DNA from: Viola odorata
Taxonomy: Eukaryota > Streptophyta > Magnoliopsida > Malpighiales > Violaceae
DNA length: 64,000 nucleotides
Direction of reading: 5' to 3'
NCBI GenBank assembly: GCA_963691705.1
Contig: OY829542.1
Coordinates: 34,830,579 to 34,894,578, forward strand
The position numbers and the translations under genes are program-made. This document shows positions 22,501 to 32,036 of the stretch, piece after piece. Each line of letters begins with the position of its first letter. Position 1 is the stretch's first letter. The notes beneath the pieces are model-generated. The model did not search any database. It was given only the letters and a program-made list of their open reading frames with translations, and was not told the DNA's origin.

Positions 22501-24917
22501 ATGCTCACGATTGATGATGAAGCTTAGTTCACTAAGTTCCGAAGAAGCCACATTGTATCAAGCTTTAGCCAGAAACGCATAGCAGAAATTCCCAAGCAGT
22601 TATGAAACCACAACAAGTTGTTTCTTCCAAGAACATATATGAAGCATCTACCACTTAAGTCACACCTGCACACCAGTGTTATGGCAAGTAGCTAGTGTTT
22701 AGTGATTTAGTTCCCTTAAGTTAGTAGTATCTCTATGATTTAGGAGTATCGTAAGATTTAGTAGTATATCTATTATTTAGTATAATTCCTATAAGTTAGT
22801 AGTTTCCTTATCTAGCTGTTGTAAACCTCTATTTAAGAGGTAACGTTTCTATTTAATAAAATAAGCATAAAGTTATTAAAAACAGAGGTGTGGAATTCTC
22901 TCTAAGGAGTTCCAAGGTCGGCTTCTCCCTTAGAGTTGCTAAGGTTTCAAGTTCCCTTTGATGAGCTTGAGCTATCCTACAACTCGCCGTGTGATTTGAT
23001 CCTATTCTCGAGTTCATAACAACCAGTTTCCCTTCTAGATGGGAACCAGAGTAGTATATAAGATTTATTATTCATAAATTAATTATAGTCATGAAACTTC
23101 AAGCTACCTACTGAATTGCGGGCATGCCTAAACTTGATTAATTGCTCAACTAATTTAGAACTAGAGCTAAGCTGATTTCCCATGGAATTTGCTTGTTTTG
23201 CAAGAAGTAAGAGAAGATTAAGGAGCTAAACATCTTGCAAGTAATTTGTTGCGTGATCAAAAAAAGTGAAATAATCAATGGTAAATTTGGCAACATCAGT
23301 AACTAAATTAAGGCCACACAACTACCTGACACTAATTTAGTCTTTCATTATATGATAAGAAAGGCAGGCTATGCACATGATATCATAGTCGTACAGATCA
23401 TAGCATAACCAGGGATGAGTCGTAATAAACACAAAAAAATTGAAATAAGTCAACAAACCTTAAGGAATATTCGATCAAGATCTTGCAAGGGCTCTGTTCG
23501 CTGAAAGAAATAAACTAAATACTCCAGCAAATTCTCCAAATATTCCCTGTATTGCCTGTAAAGAAATAAACAGTAACCTTCTGAAATCTCACATGCAGAA
23601 TTCACTAAAGCAGAGGATGATGATGACTAAAGCACTGGAATGTCGATAATGAAAAGTTTAAATGAACTGTACAACAAAATAAATTAAAGAAAGAAGATTA
23701 CCTGGTAAACTTCAGTTTGCGAGGAATATTATGCGGTTGAGAGAAAACATCAAGGTAAGCGGTGTATTCAATATGCTCCCCAAATTTAGAATTAATATAC
23801 TGGTTGTACAATTCGTGCAAGTCTAGATATTTTCCAAATGATTCCTGAATGAGAAGTCCAGATGAAGTATCTGTTAGCTTTGCTGCTGAGGAAAGACAAG
23901 CCGTAATATGTAGCCAAAATTGTTAGACTAAAAGCACAAGGACTGGTACTTAATGTTGACACAAATACTGCTGTCAGTAACGATGAAAACTGCAGCAAAA
24001 TATTAAATAAAAAAGAAACTATCTGCTAAATAAGGCATTTAGGGTATGCCCCCCATATACAGGGTAAGAAACTAGCAGCAACAGATCAACCAATACCACT
24101 TCCCAAATTGATAAATAACAGCAAAGCTTAATTAGTCCTTACACCATGCCTATTTTATTATTCTCAATAAGTTACAGAGTAGAAAAATAAACACTTGCTA
24201 AGAATTTTTTTAGTAAAGTTACATATTACATATAAGAATTGCATTGAGAAATCACATATTGCTCAGCGACCAGTTCAGATAAGAAAACTTCAGCATTAGT
24301 TGACAGATTTATACTAGGTTAAAGAGTGTAAAAGACTGACCTCACCAGTAAACTCAATTACTGGCTCCTCTTTATATAAAGCTTCATGCTCTTCATTGGC
24401 ATCAACAACACGAGCAGCTGGATGCTTTCTGTGATACTCACGTATCTGTGCGCACAAATAATTAATTTTTGTTCAACCCGTGATTGAATAGGAAAAGAAT
24501 AACTTCGGTAAACGCAAACCTACCTCTTTCAATCTGTCATAGAATGCACTGAAAACGTTAGCTCCAGTAGCAGTTAAGCCTCCAAGAGCTGCAATCTCGT
24601 CTTTCCTCGCATTATCCTCATCTTCATAAATGTCGATCTGAACCAAAACCAAGCACCAAGAAGTCATGCAAAAGACAATAATTATTGAGATAAGGAAAGG
24701 GGGCGTTGAATTAAGAATTTAAGATGGAGAGGAGAGAAGTTACAAGTTTGTGCGTGGTGGCGATGACGGTGTCGATCATGTTCCGGACGCGGTGGCTCTG
24801 AGAGAAGCGGTCCTTGGCGGACGCGGGGTCGTTCTGGAGATCTTTCACTATAAGCCGCTCCAGCCGCTCCACCTCCTCGTGTGCCCCTCGAGTCACCTCC
24901 AAAAGCGTCGACGACAT
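16579..24917 (-). CDS. SF3A3: Splicing factor 3A subunit 3 (SF3a60), 12 exons, 509 aa
   Basis: SF3a60 is part of the SF3a complex of the U2 snRNP, which acts in the nucleus in branch-site recognition. Coding exons in transcript order: 24917-24744, 24637-24524, 24445-24341, 23844-23702, 23555-23459, 20867-20703, 19484-19413, 18780-18622, 18438-18361, 17654-17526, 16990-16844, 16725-16579. Every intron is GT-AG and the exons sum to 1530 nt including TAA. The protein starts [20 protein letters not shown], closely matching plant SF3a60, and ends [12 protein letters not shown]2H2 zinc finger ([20 protein letters not shown]) lies in exon 11. Length matches the ~500-aa family norm. No stop or frameshift is present, so the gene is probably functional. 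Intron 5 (20868-23458) is enlarged by a MITE and a solo LTR. The start is fixed by family alignment. Confidence 0.96.
21494..21850. mobile_element. MITE with ggaaaggaaa-type terminal inverted repeats, in SF3A3 intron 5
   Basis: The left end (ggggaaggaaaggaagggaaagg then tttcccttgtatgg) is mirrored by the right end (ccatacaagggaatttc then cctttcctttccctc). Interior blocks match the left and right arms of the larger element at 27310-28905, so the two are one family. Superfamily and exact ends are unresolved. Confidence 0.6.
22677..23021. mobile_element. Solo LTR (345 bp) in SF3A3 intron 5
   Basis: Starts TGTTATGG and ends TTCATAACA (inverted TGTTATG/CATAACA). It is flanked by the 5-bp duplication ACCAG at 22672-22676 and 23022-23026. 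No internal retroelement sequence remains, so it arose by LTR-LTR recombination. The short length suits a Ty1/copia LTR, but the family is not proven. Confidence 0.85.
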
Positions 24918-24990
24918 GGTTGAAGTTCAAATTCGAACGCAATTAGGTTTCGGCCGTGTAGAAACCTCGCTCTCTCCCCACTGTTTTGAT

Positions 24991-24998
24991 TATAAATA
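24991..24998 (-). promoter_or_regulatory. Probable TATA box of SF3A3
   Basis: On the minus strand the sequence reads tatttata about 75 bp upstream of the ATG at 24917. That would place transcription start ~30 bp further down and leave a short 5' UTR. A transposon-like element begins only ~45 bp beyond this box. Confidence 0.45.
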
Positions 24999-25043
24999 TC
25001 TAGGTTTTATTTTTCTTCTTTTATCGTTCTACTATCATATCAT

Positions 25044-25613
25044 GGGTCTGTTTGGCGTTCCGGTTCTAGTTGGAAAAGTGGGTCTGTTTGGCGTTCCGGT
25101 TCTAGTTGGAAAAGTTCTATGGAAAAAAGTTCTATGGAAAAAAGTTCTATAGGAAAATGACTTTTGGTAAATGAAATGTGAGATACTTGAGGTGTTTGGT
25201 AAAACAGTTTTTCAAAATTATGATTTGGATGTAAAATGACCATAAAGGGTATAAAACCCATTTTTAAAAAATTAATAAAAATAGGAAAAGTGGATCTAGA
25301 ATTGTTTATCTTGAGGTAGAGATTTTATTATGCTAATTTTTAATTTATTTTGTTAATTATATAAAGTAAAAAAATTAAAATGAAATTGAAAAAAAAAAAA
25401 AAGGGAGAGAGAGAAGGCCAAAAGGCCTTCTCGTTGGCCACTGGAGCATTTTGCTCCAGTGGGAGGCAAGGCCAATTGGCCTTGCCTTGAAATGCCTTTT
25501 GTTAAAAGGCATTTTGTGGGCATGGTTTGTGGTGTTTACCAAACACCTAGGGACTAGATTTTCTACTTGGGAAAGTCATTTCCCAAGTAGAACCAAAGCC
25601 CCAAACACTACCC
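25044..25613. mobile_element. MITE-like element (~570 bp) containing a chain of six hairpins
   Basis: Left end GGGTCTGTTTGGCG and the complement of the right end (GGGTAGTGTTTGGGG) are imperfect inverted repeats. The left terminal 36 bp is duplicated in tandem (25044-25079, 25080-25115). The right half contains six successive inverted repeats: 25411-25432, 25438-25462, 25464-25485 (a perfect 22-bp palindrome), 25490-25514, 25531-25547 and 25561-25592. The TIR start resembles PIF/Harbinger-type MITEs, but no 3-bp TSD is evident (cat on the left, atg on the right). It sits immediately upstream of the SF3A3 promoter. Confidence 0.65.
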
Positions 25614-25683
25614 ATGTCTTATGCCATTTCGGTAATTGGGTTGGCTGTTGTTTGAAATGCCTAGTCAATCTTTGAATAATTCT

Positions 25684-25900
25684 GGTTTAAATCAAAAAAA
25701 AAAAGCATCTGTACATAAATTGATTGACTGAATTGGCACCTGTGCTGAAAAAACGGTTTAAAAAAGCACCTGTACTTCTTAAGTATGACACATATGGCAC
25801 TTCCCATGAACGGCGTCACCTTTCCTCCATTATCCGCTGACGTGGCATGCCACGTGACATGCCACGTCATCAACATGTCACGTCAGCATATGCTAATTAC
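25684..25900 (+). repeat. Left TIR of the 1.6-kb MULE
   Basis: Pairs with the reverse complement of 27075-27284; contains the CACGTG core and several ACGTCA-like motifs. It is followed by a long pyrimidine tract (25900-26035) mirrored by a purine tract at 26945-27085. Confidence 0.8.
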
Positions 25901-27074
25901 ATTTTTCTTCCTTTTTTTTCTTTTTTTTCTTTTTCTTTTTCTCTTCTTTCTTTTTCTTTTCTTTCTTTTTTCTTTCTTTCTTTTTCCTTTTCTGTTCTTT
26001 CTTTTTCTTTCTTTCTTCTTTCTCTTCTTCTTCCACGGTAGAACCCCACTCCTATCCTCCTCCCAATCAATTAAAATCAATTAATCAATAACCACAATTT
26101 AATTCAAATATAATCAAACATGCAAAATATTAAATAATTAGTGAACCTTTTTAACACGATTAAATCAAGAAACAATCAATTTGTGAAAAACACAAGAACG
26201 GATCCGGATTTGTTCATACAGGATCCGGATTCGTTCATACAGGATTCGTATCCGTTCATCACCACCCAATCCGGTCCCAACACATGCATCACCCATTCCC
26301 TCCACTTCAAATCGCCAAATCACCACATCAACCATCCACCCTCCGGCCAACCACCAAATCCATCTCCCTCACCGATCAGCCACGATACACCTATCACAAC
26401 TGCCCAATCACCTCCAAACCCCCTCCTCAAACCCGAAACAAATCCAACCATTGCCAAAACCCAAATTAATTCCAATTCCAAATCCCCTCCCAAATTAATT
26501 CCAATTCCAAATCCCCTCCCAAATTAATTTCAATTCCAATTCTAAACCCCCTCCTCAAACCTGAAACAAATCCAAAATCACCAAAATCACCAAAACCACA
26601 TCACAAAAATCAACCCTCATTAATTAAATCCCGCAACTCACCAATCCAGCCACAACCACCAATTTAACAAAAAAAACCAATTCATCGCAATTAATTCAAC
26701 CTGAATTAATTCCACCCAAATTCAAATTAAAACACTCACCATCACAAAAATCCCAACCCATCGCCGCCGCCACAGCCGCTCCCCAAACCACCCACTGCTG
26801 CTGTATCACCCTCTGTCTCCATCGAGGCACAACGAGAGCAGAAGAGATAAAGAGTAGAAGAGGAAAATAAGAGAGAAAGAAAAAAGGGATTTGATTTGTT
26901 GTTTGTTGTTGAGTAAATAAGATGAGAAAGGAGAAGAGTTGATATTGTTTGGGTGAGAAAAGAAAGAAAAAGGAAAGAAAAAAGGAGAAAAGAGAAGTTT
27001 GTCTCGTTGGAAAAGTAGAAAGGGAAGGAATACAAAAGTTTAAATCCAAAAGAAAAAGAAAGAAAAGAAAAAAA

Positions 27075-27284
27075 AGGAAAAAAAAATGTAATTAGCATAT
27101 GCTGATGTGGCATGCCATGTGGCGCGCCACGTCAGTGGATAACGGAGGAATGGTGACGCCGTTCGTGGGAGGTGCTAAATGTGTCATACGTAAGAAGTAC
27201 AGGTGCCTTTTAAACCGTTTTTTCAGTACAGGTGCCAATTCAGTCAATCAATTCATGTACAAGTGCCTTTTTTGGATTTAAACC
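27075..27284 (-). repeat. Right TIR of the 1.6-kb MULE
   Basis: Inverted copy of 25684-25900, ending GATTTAAACC next to the 9-bp target repeat. Confidence 0.8.
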
Positions 27285-27309
27285 AATAATACTCGCACTT
27301 TTTACTTTC

Positions 27310-28905
27310 CATTTAGCCTATGCATGGGAAGGGATGGAAATTTTTAAAATTTCTCTTGTATGTGAAAAAAAAAGTGCAAAGGAATCAAAGGGAAAGCAAA
27401 GGAATACATAAGAAATAAATTGTAAAAATTTCCTTCCGGACCTACAAAATTTTTTCTCCCACTTGTGGGAGGAAAAGGAAGGAATTGAAGGGAAAAAAAC
27501 ATTTATTCCATTATTACCCTTGTCTTCTTCGTTATTCATCAGATTTGAAGAACAAATGCAATTGAATCGAACTGGCAACTCCTCCTTCCAGCCTCTCCAC
27601 AAGTAAACAATTCGAACAACTATTCAATCCATTCTTGTTTAGATGCTGTTTCATTTTAGATTTGAAATTAAAATGATTTGATAACGTGGGGCACTAGTTG
27701 TGTATCTCATTTGCTTTTGCGAGTTTAGTAACTGGACAACAAGGTAAGGCTTTTCCTCAATTTGTCATGAAAAACTAATTCAACATAGATCAATCCAATT
27801 CCTGTTTGAGGAGGCGGCGTCAGTGGTGTTGGCGAGGCCGAGCTGATATGAGTCGGAGTCGGTGAGTTTGAGAGCTGAGCGACCTTTCCTCAATTCACGT
27901 CAGTCGGCTTCCTCTTTTTCCTCTTCGTCCTTCTCAAGCTGAGCAACCTTTCCTCAATTTCACGTCAAGTGAAATGGATTCATGGATTTTCTTGGGGTTA
28001 TGCCAAGAACTCATCTTTACTTGATTCATTCAATTTTTTTATTCGGATGAGAGTTGATGATGTGATGCCTGTTGTGTATAATTTTACCTATATGTTAAAT
28101 ATTTGTGGTGATAATTGTGAGATTAAAAAGGGCAAGGAGCTTCATGGGATGTTGATTACAAATGGGTTGTGGAGGGATTTGTACGTTATGACTGCAATTC
28201 TGAATATGTATGCAAAATGTAGACAAATTAATGACGCGTATAAAGTGTTTGAAAGAATGCCTGAAAGGGATTTGGTTTGTTGGAATGCGATTATTTCTGG
28301 GTATCAACAAAAGATGCCAGCTTTGTTTTCTGATCTGACGAAAACAGGATATGAGCCCATAACAGAGGCACTAGGACTAAAACATTTATCAGCATCTTAA
28401 ATTCTTTCTCAAACACGTATCAACAAAGTTATGTATCGAATGTCAGCCTCAATACGATCAGTATTTTTATTTGTCATCTGTATTTGTCAACAACTTCTTC
28501 TGTTTGAATTTTGCAGCTTTCGGTTGGGCAATTGGACTATTTTTGCTGGTGTCTGGTAGTTGGTGGTTATGTAACCTTACAAAAAGATCATGGTAAAGTT
28601 ATATGCACATATAAGAAGACTGATCTTGCTAATTAAAGTATCTAAGCAAGCGAAAACAAGCAAGCGAATTTTGTTGGTAGTGATTGACAATAAGGGTAAA
28701 GTGGTAAAAATAACTAAATTTCCTTTCCTTTCTATCCATGTTGCCATACGCAAACATTAAAATTTCATTCCTTTTCCCTTGTATATAAAAGATGCAACCA
28801 TACAAGGGAATTTTTCTACAAGTTCCTTTCCTCTCCTTTCCTTTCCTTTTCCTAGTTAAACTTCCCATTTTTTCCTTCGTGCACTTTAGTTCCCATACAA
28901 AGCAT
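27310..28905. mobile_element. Larger member of the intron-5 MITE family carrying captured host sequence
   Basis: The left arm (27330-27500, with gtgggaggaaaaggaagg) and right arm (28760-28905, with ccatacaagggaatttt and ttcgtgcactttagttcccat) match the two arms of the MITE at 21494-21850. Between them are ~1.25 kb absent from that copy, including a PPR gene fragment. Exact termini and TSD are not resolved. Confidence 0.55.
27969..28400 (+). pseudogene. PPR protein fragment (CRR22-like), internally deleted
   Basis: The frame encodes FFIRMRVDDVMPVVYNFTYM, KGKELHGMLITNGL, NMYAKCRQINDAYKVF and ERMPERDLVCWNAIISGY. These are plant PLS-class pentatricopeptide repeats and closely resemble the N-terminal repeats of chloroplast RNA-editing factor CRR22 as I recall it. 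After ISGYQQ the text jumps to ALFSDLTKTGYEPIT, resembling the post-repeat E/DYW region, so hundreds of codons are missing. There is no convincing ATG; the frame is open only from a GTG. Position between MITE arms points to transposon capture or a degraded retrocopy rather than a gene. Confidence 0.7.
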
Positions 28906-29060
28906 TATACTACAAACTACATTTCTTTCTTCTTACTATTCTGTTTTAGAAGTTTTTATTATAACACTGACTAAGATGGTTTATGGTTACATAATTTTTG
29001 CTGCCTAAATGCTAGCAAGGCAGGCACGCACACACACCTCTCAATCTGATATTTTTTTTA

Positions 29061-29061
<1 letters not shown>

Positions 29062-29121
<60 letters not shown>
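29062..29121. repeat. (TA)n microsatellite
   Basis: About 60 bp of uninterrupted TA dinucleotides. Confidence 0.95.
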
Positions 29122-29124
<3 letters not shown>

Positions 29125-29150
29125 TTATCAAAATATGTAAACTCTTTATA

Positions 29151-29572
29151 CAGTACATAGTTTTAAAAACCAACTCGGAATGACCCGTTGGACCGATTTG
29201 AACCGGGTTCAACCGGGGTTCGACTGGATTGACACGTTGGATCGTTCCGGGTCGTTTACATATCAAACCGTTCAATCTTAGATAATTGAACCGGTGTCTA
29301 TAATGGGTCGGCCCATCAAATTTTCCATATTGAAAAAAAGTAAATAAAAAATAAATAAATAATAAATAAATAAAACACAAAATGACGTAGTTTTGGTTTG
29401 TCAAAACGGTTTTGTTTTGGTTTGATATCGACCCAGCCGGGTCAATATCGGGTCGACCAATTTTTCCTGGTTCGATTGCAGGTCAGGTCAGATAGCTGAA
29501 CCGAATCGAAAATCTCTTCATGTTACAGTTTTTCGGTCCGACCATCAGGTCGGTCTAGTTTTTAAAACTATG
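29151..29572. mobile_element. hAT-like MITE (422 bp)
   Basis: The 8-bp sequence TCTTTATA flanks it (29143-29150 and 29573-29580). Near both ends is the inverted sequence catagttttaaaaac; the left end has five additional bases (cagta). Subterminal DNA is rich in accgg/ccggg/gacccg motifs. No coding capacity. Confidence 0.65.
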
Positions 29573-29599
29573 TCTTTATAATTTTACGTTTCCGATTTC

Positions 29600-30430
29600 A
29601 CTTGCCCATTTCAAGTTTACTTGAATATTCGAGTTTAACTACAAAGCTCACAAGGGTGGTGGCAAAACCATTCATCAATTATCATAAATTGGAAAAAAAA
29701 TAAAGAAATTAAAAATTACTAGTAAAATTTTACTAATTCAAACAGGCTAGTACGTATCGTTTTTTATGATTTATGGGTTTAATCCATTCTTATTGTAATT
29801 TGTAATGATAATTAATAGGGTAGTGCTATTTTGTTAGAATAGTCATCCCGGAATTTCTTCCCCAATAACATAAACCATGTTTGGTATTGTGGTTAAAACA
29901 GATTTTGTTGTGGGTAAAAGTGCGATGTATAAATTTGCTTTTAGACAACACAATGAGTTGTTTGGTAAATAATGTTCAAAAGTACTTACTGAGAAAAAAG
30001 CTGTTTGGTTAAAACTACGATTAAAACTATGGTTCAAACGTAAAATGACAATAAAGAATAATAAATATTTAAATACAATTTTAATTTAAATAAATATTTT
30101 TATAGACTGATTTTAACATGAATAAATAATTAATTTTAATAAGAAAATAGAAAATAAATTGTTTAAAAAATTCATGCCACATATTAATGTAAAATAATAT
30201 TTATATTTTAAATAAAAAAATGTGCGTCTCATAAAATGAACGACATGAACTTACTTCTAAAATATTAATTACCACGCTTGTTTTATACAAACAATAAAAC
30301 TTCTTATTAGTAAAATATAAAGTTGATACTCACTACTACTTAAAGTCGATAAATATATTAATTATATTGTCCATTTGCTATTAAATTATTGGCTATTGAG
30401 TTATGAACTTCATTTATAAAAAAATGTTGG
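29600..30430. other. AT-rich spacer, nothing firm
   Basis: Contains accatgtttggtattgtgg-like text near 29874 that could be one end of the Harbinger-related remnant to the right, but no inverted partner was found. Confidence 0.35.
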
Positions 30431-30970
30431 TCATTGTTTGTTGGTTTGTGTACTTTTATCCTCTAGAGGGCCTTCATTGGGTGGCACTTCTGCGACGTCT
30501 GGAATATTATCGGTTGACACAAAATTAGGATGCATGTCCAAATTTTCAAATGCAAGATCACGTAATGAAATTCTTTTGATGTAATTATGTAATGTCATGG
30601 ATGCGACAACTATTTTAACTTGTGTCTGAAATCAATATGAAGGCATATTATTCAATATCTTCCATCTTCTTTTCCACACTCCAATTGTTCGCTCGATATA
30701 ACCTCTTAATGAAGAATGTGAACGGTTGAAAATTTCTTTTCACCCCTTTAGCGGCTCTGCACGATGAAATTTAGGCAAGTGATATCTCATGCACTTATAG
30801 AGCTTTAGATATCGTTCACATCGGGATAACGAGCATATACTAAATAATATTTCCCTTATAACAAAATACAATAATTATTATAAATCACTAATAAATTATA
30901 CATAACACTTATACATAATAATACTAATTAATTAAAAACGTATTTTAAGTAAGTAGTTATAATAATAATA

Positions 30971-31023
<53 letters not shown>

Positions 31024-31383
31024 AATAATTGTAATAGTAAACAATGTGCAACAATTATTAATAATAATAGCAAAACTTAATATTTGTCCTTGAGATAGCT
31101 TTGGAAAGTTCATATTTGGGTTATTTAGTACCTAATAAAAAATGCGAGTGTCTTGCGTTGTTCCCCATCCGGCACATACATATATGAACTGCATATCAAA
31201 ACTACATACCGCCATGATATTCTGAGTTGTTATGTCTTTTCTACCGATAAATCTGATTTGATCGATAACCGTCTGTAATGATATCATACATGGTTCTTTA
31301 TACATGTATGTATAAAAATATGTACTTATAGTTGTTGCAGTCATTGTTGATAATTGCCAAAAGAATTCATCAATCGTTTTCAA
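30431..31383 (-). pseudogene. PIF/Harbinger transposase remnant (DDE superfamily 4)
   Basis: Read on the minus strand. The part at 31383-31132 contains IRFIGRKDITTQNIMAVCSF, with a Phe-Asp-Met then AGWGTTQDTRIF. This matches the catalytic core of plant Harbinger nucleases (normally RYKGRKG-x-Q-NVLA-x-FD then AGW-G-x-DSRV). Nearer the C-terminus, 30720-30431 encodes [21 protein letters not shown], an in-frame stop, then VASMTLHNYIKR and a TGA at 30431-30433. An (AAT)n tract and unrelated AT-rich DNA split the two blocks. The gene is dead. Confidence 0.75.
30957..31033. repeat. (AAT)n microsatellite, interrupted
   Basis: About 75 bp of AAT repeats with occasional tag/tga variants, lying between the two Harbinger coding blocks. 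Confidence 0.9.
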
Positions 31384-31860
31384 AATCCATATCTACATAC
31401 AAACATAAAAAAATAAATTAAAGCACGAAAAATAGTAAAAATGCTTGTACCTTCAATTTATTTTCCTACTCAAATCTTTTCTTTTGATATTTGAGTGTGT
31501 GCATGAAAAAGCAAAACATGGACGACTAGAGAATCTTACTTGTGAACTTGTTTGCGAATACTTTAATTAAATCGTAGATGAATGATTTTTTTCTTTTGGG
31601 TTAGATCACTTCTTTCTTTTGGTAAGAAGATAAATAGGAATGAACAACCAATTTATAGATGGTAATTGATGGTCTCCCCTATCAATTTATACGAGAATGA
31701 ATCATTTATTGAGCTGCAATTTTTTTTGTATGGTCATTTCAAGAAGGGAAAAGTGAAATTACTATCTTTCCTTGGCTATGATTTTGTCCAAAGAAACTTT
31801 CATGCATTGTCTCATCAAACATGTAAACACAGACGGAAAAATGTCGTTGCTTGGCTATGT

Positions 31861-32036
31861 AGGGGTGTAAGAAAATTGTACCGAACCGGAACTGGAAATT
31901 TTTGACCCGAACCGTAACTTTTCGGTTCGGTCTGGTTCTACCCAACTAGAACCGTAAATTTTCGGTTCGCTACGGTTTGTTGAATATAAAACCCGTAAAA
32001 CCGAACCATAGAACCGTTTGAACTAGAAATTTATAT
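31861..32036. mobile_element. Truncated hAT-like repeat fragment
   Basis: Starts aggggtgtaag after a T (a TAGGGGTGT-type terminus) and continues with alternating ccgaacc/ggttcgg motifs typical of subterminal regions. The opposite terminus is not present. Confidence 0.45.

Larger units (their letters stand above)
25684..27284. mobile_element. Non-autonomous long-TIR MULE (1.6 kb)
   Basis: Ends are GGTTTAAATC on the left and GATTTAAACC on the right. Flanking 9-bp sequences are aataattct (25675-25683) and aataatact (27285-27293), 8 of 9 identical, as expected for a Mutator-like insertion. Inverted repeats of ~215 bp (to about 25900 and from about 27075) include g/cacgtgg-type ACGT motifs and a gacgtggcatgccac palindrome. 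The interior is C-rich on the plus strand with short tandem repeats (ccaaattaattccaattcc). Open frames there show no known domain and I do not count them as genes. Confidence 0.8.

Noticed and set aside
25044..25613. Assignment of the hairpin element to PIF/Harbinger with a 3-bp TSD
   Set aside because: The TIR start fits, but flanks are cat and atg, not a direct repeat; superfamily left open.
25785..26084. Phe/Leu-rich ORF and its Lys/Arg-rich antisense
   Set aside because: Both are translations of a long pyrimidine (purine) tract inside the MULE.
26141..26527. 128-codon open frame in the MULE interior
   Set aside because: Translation is Pro/Asn/Thr low-complexity from C-rich repeats with no domain; other frames there are similarly open. 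Treated as non-coding.
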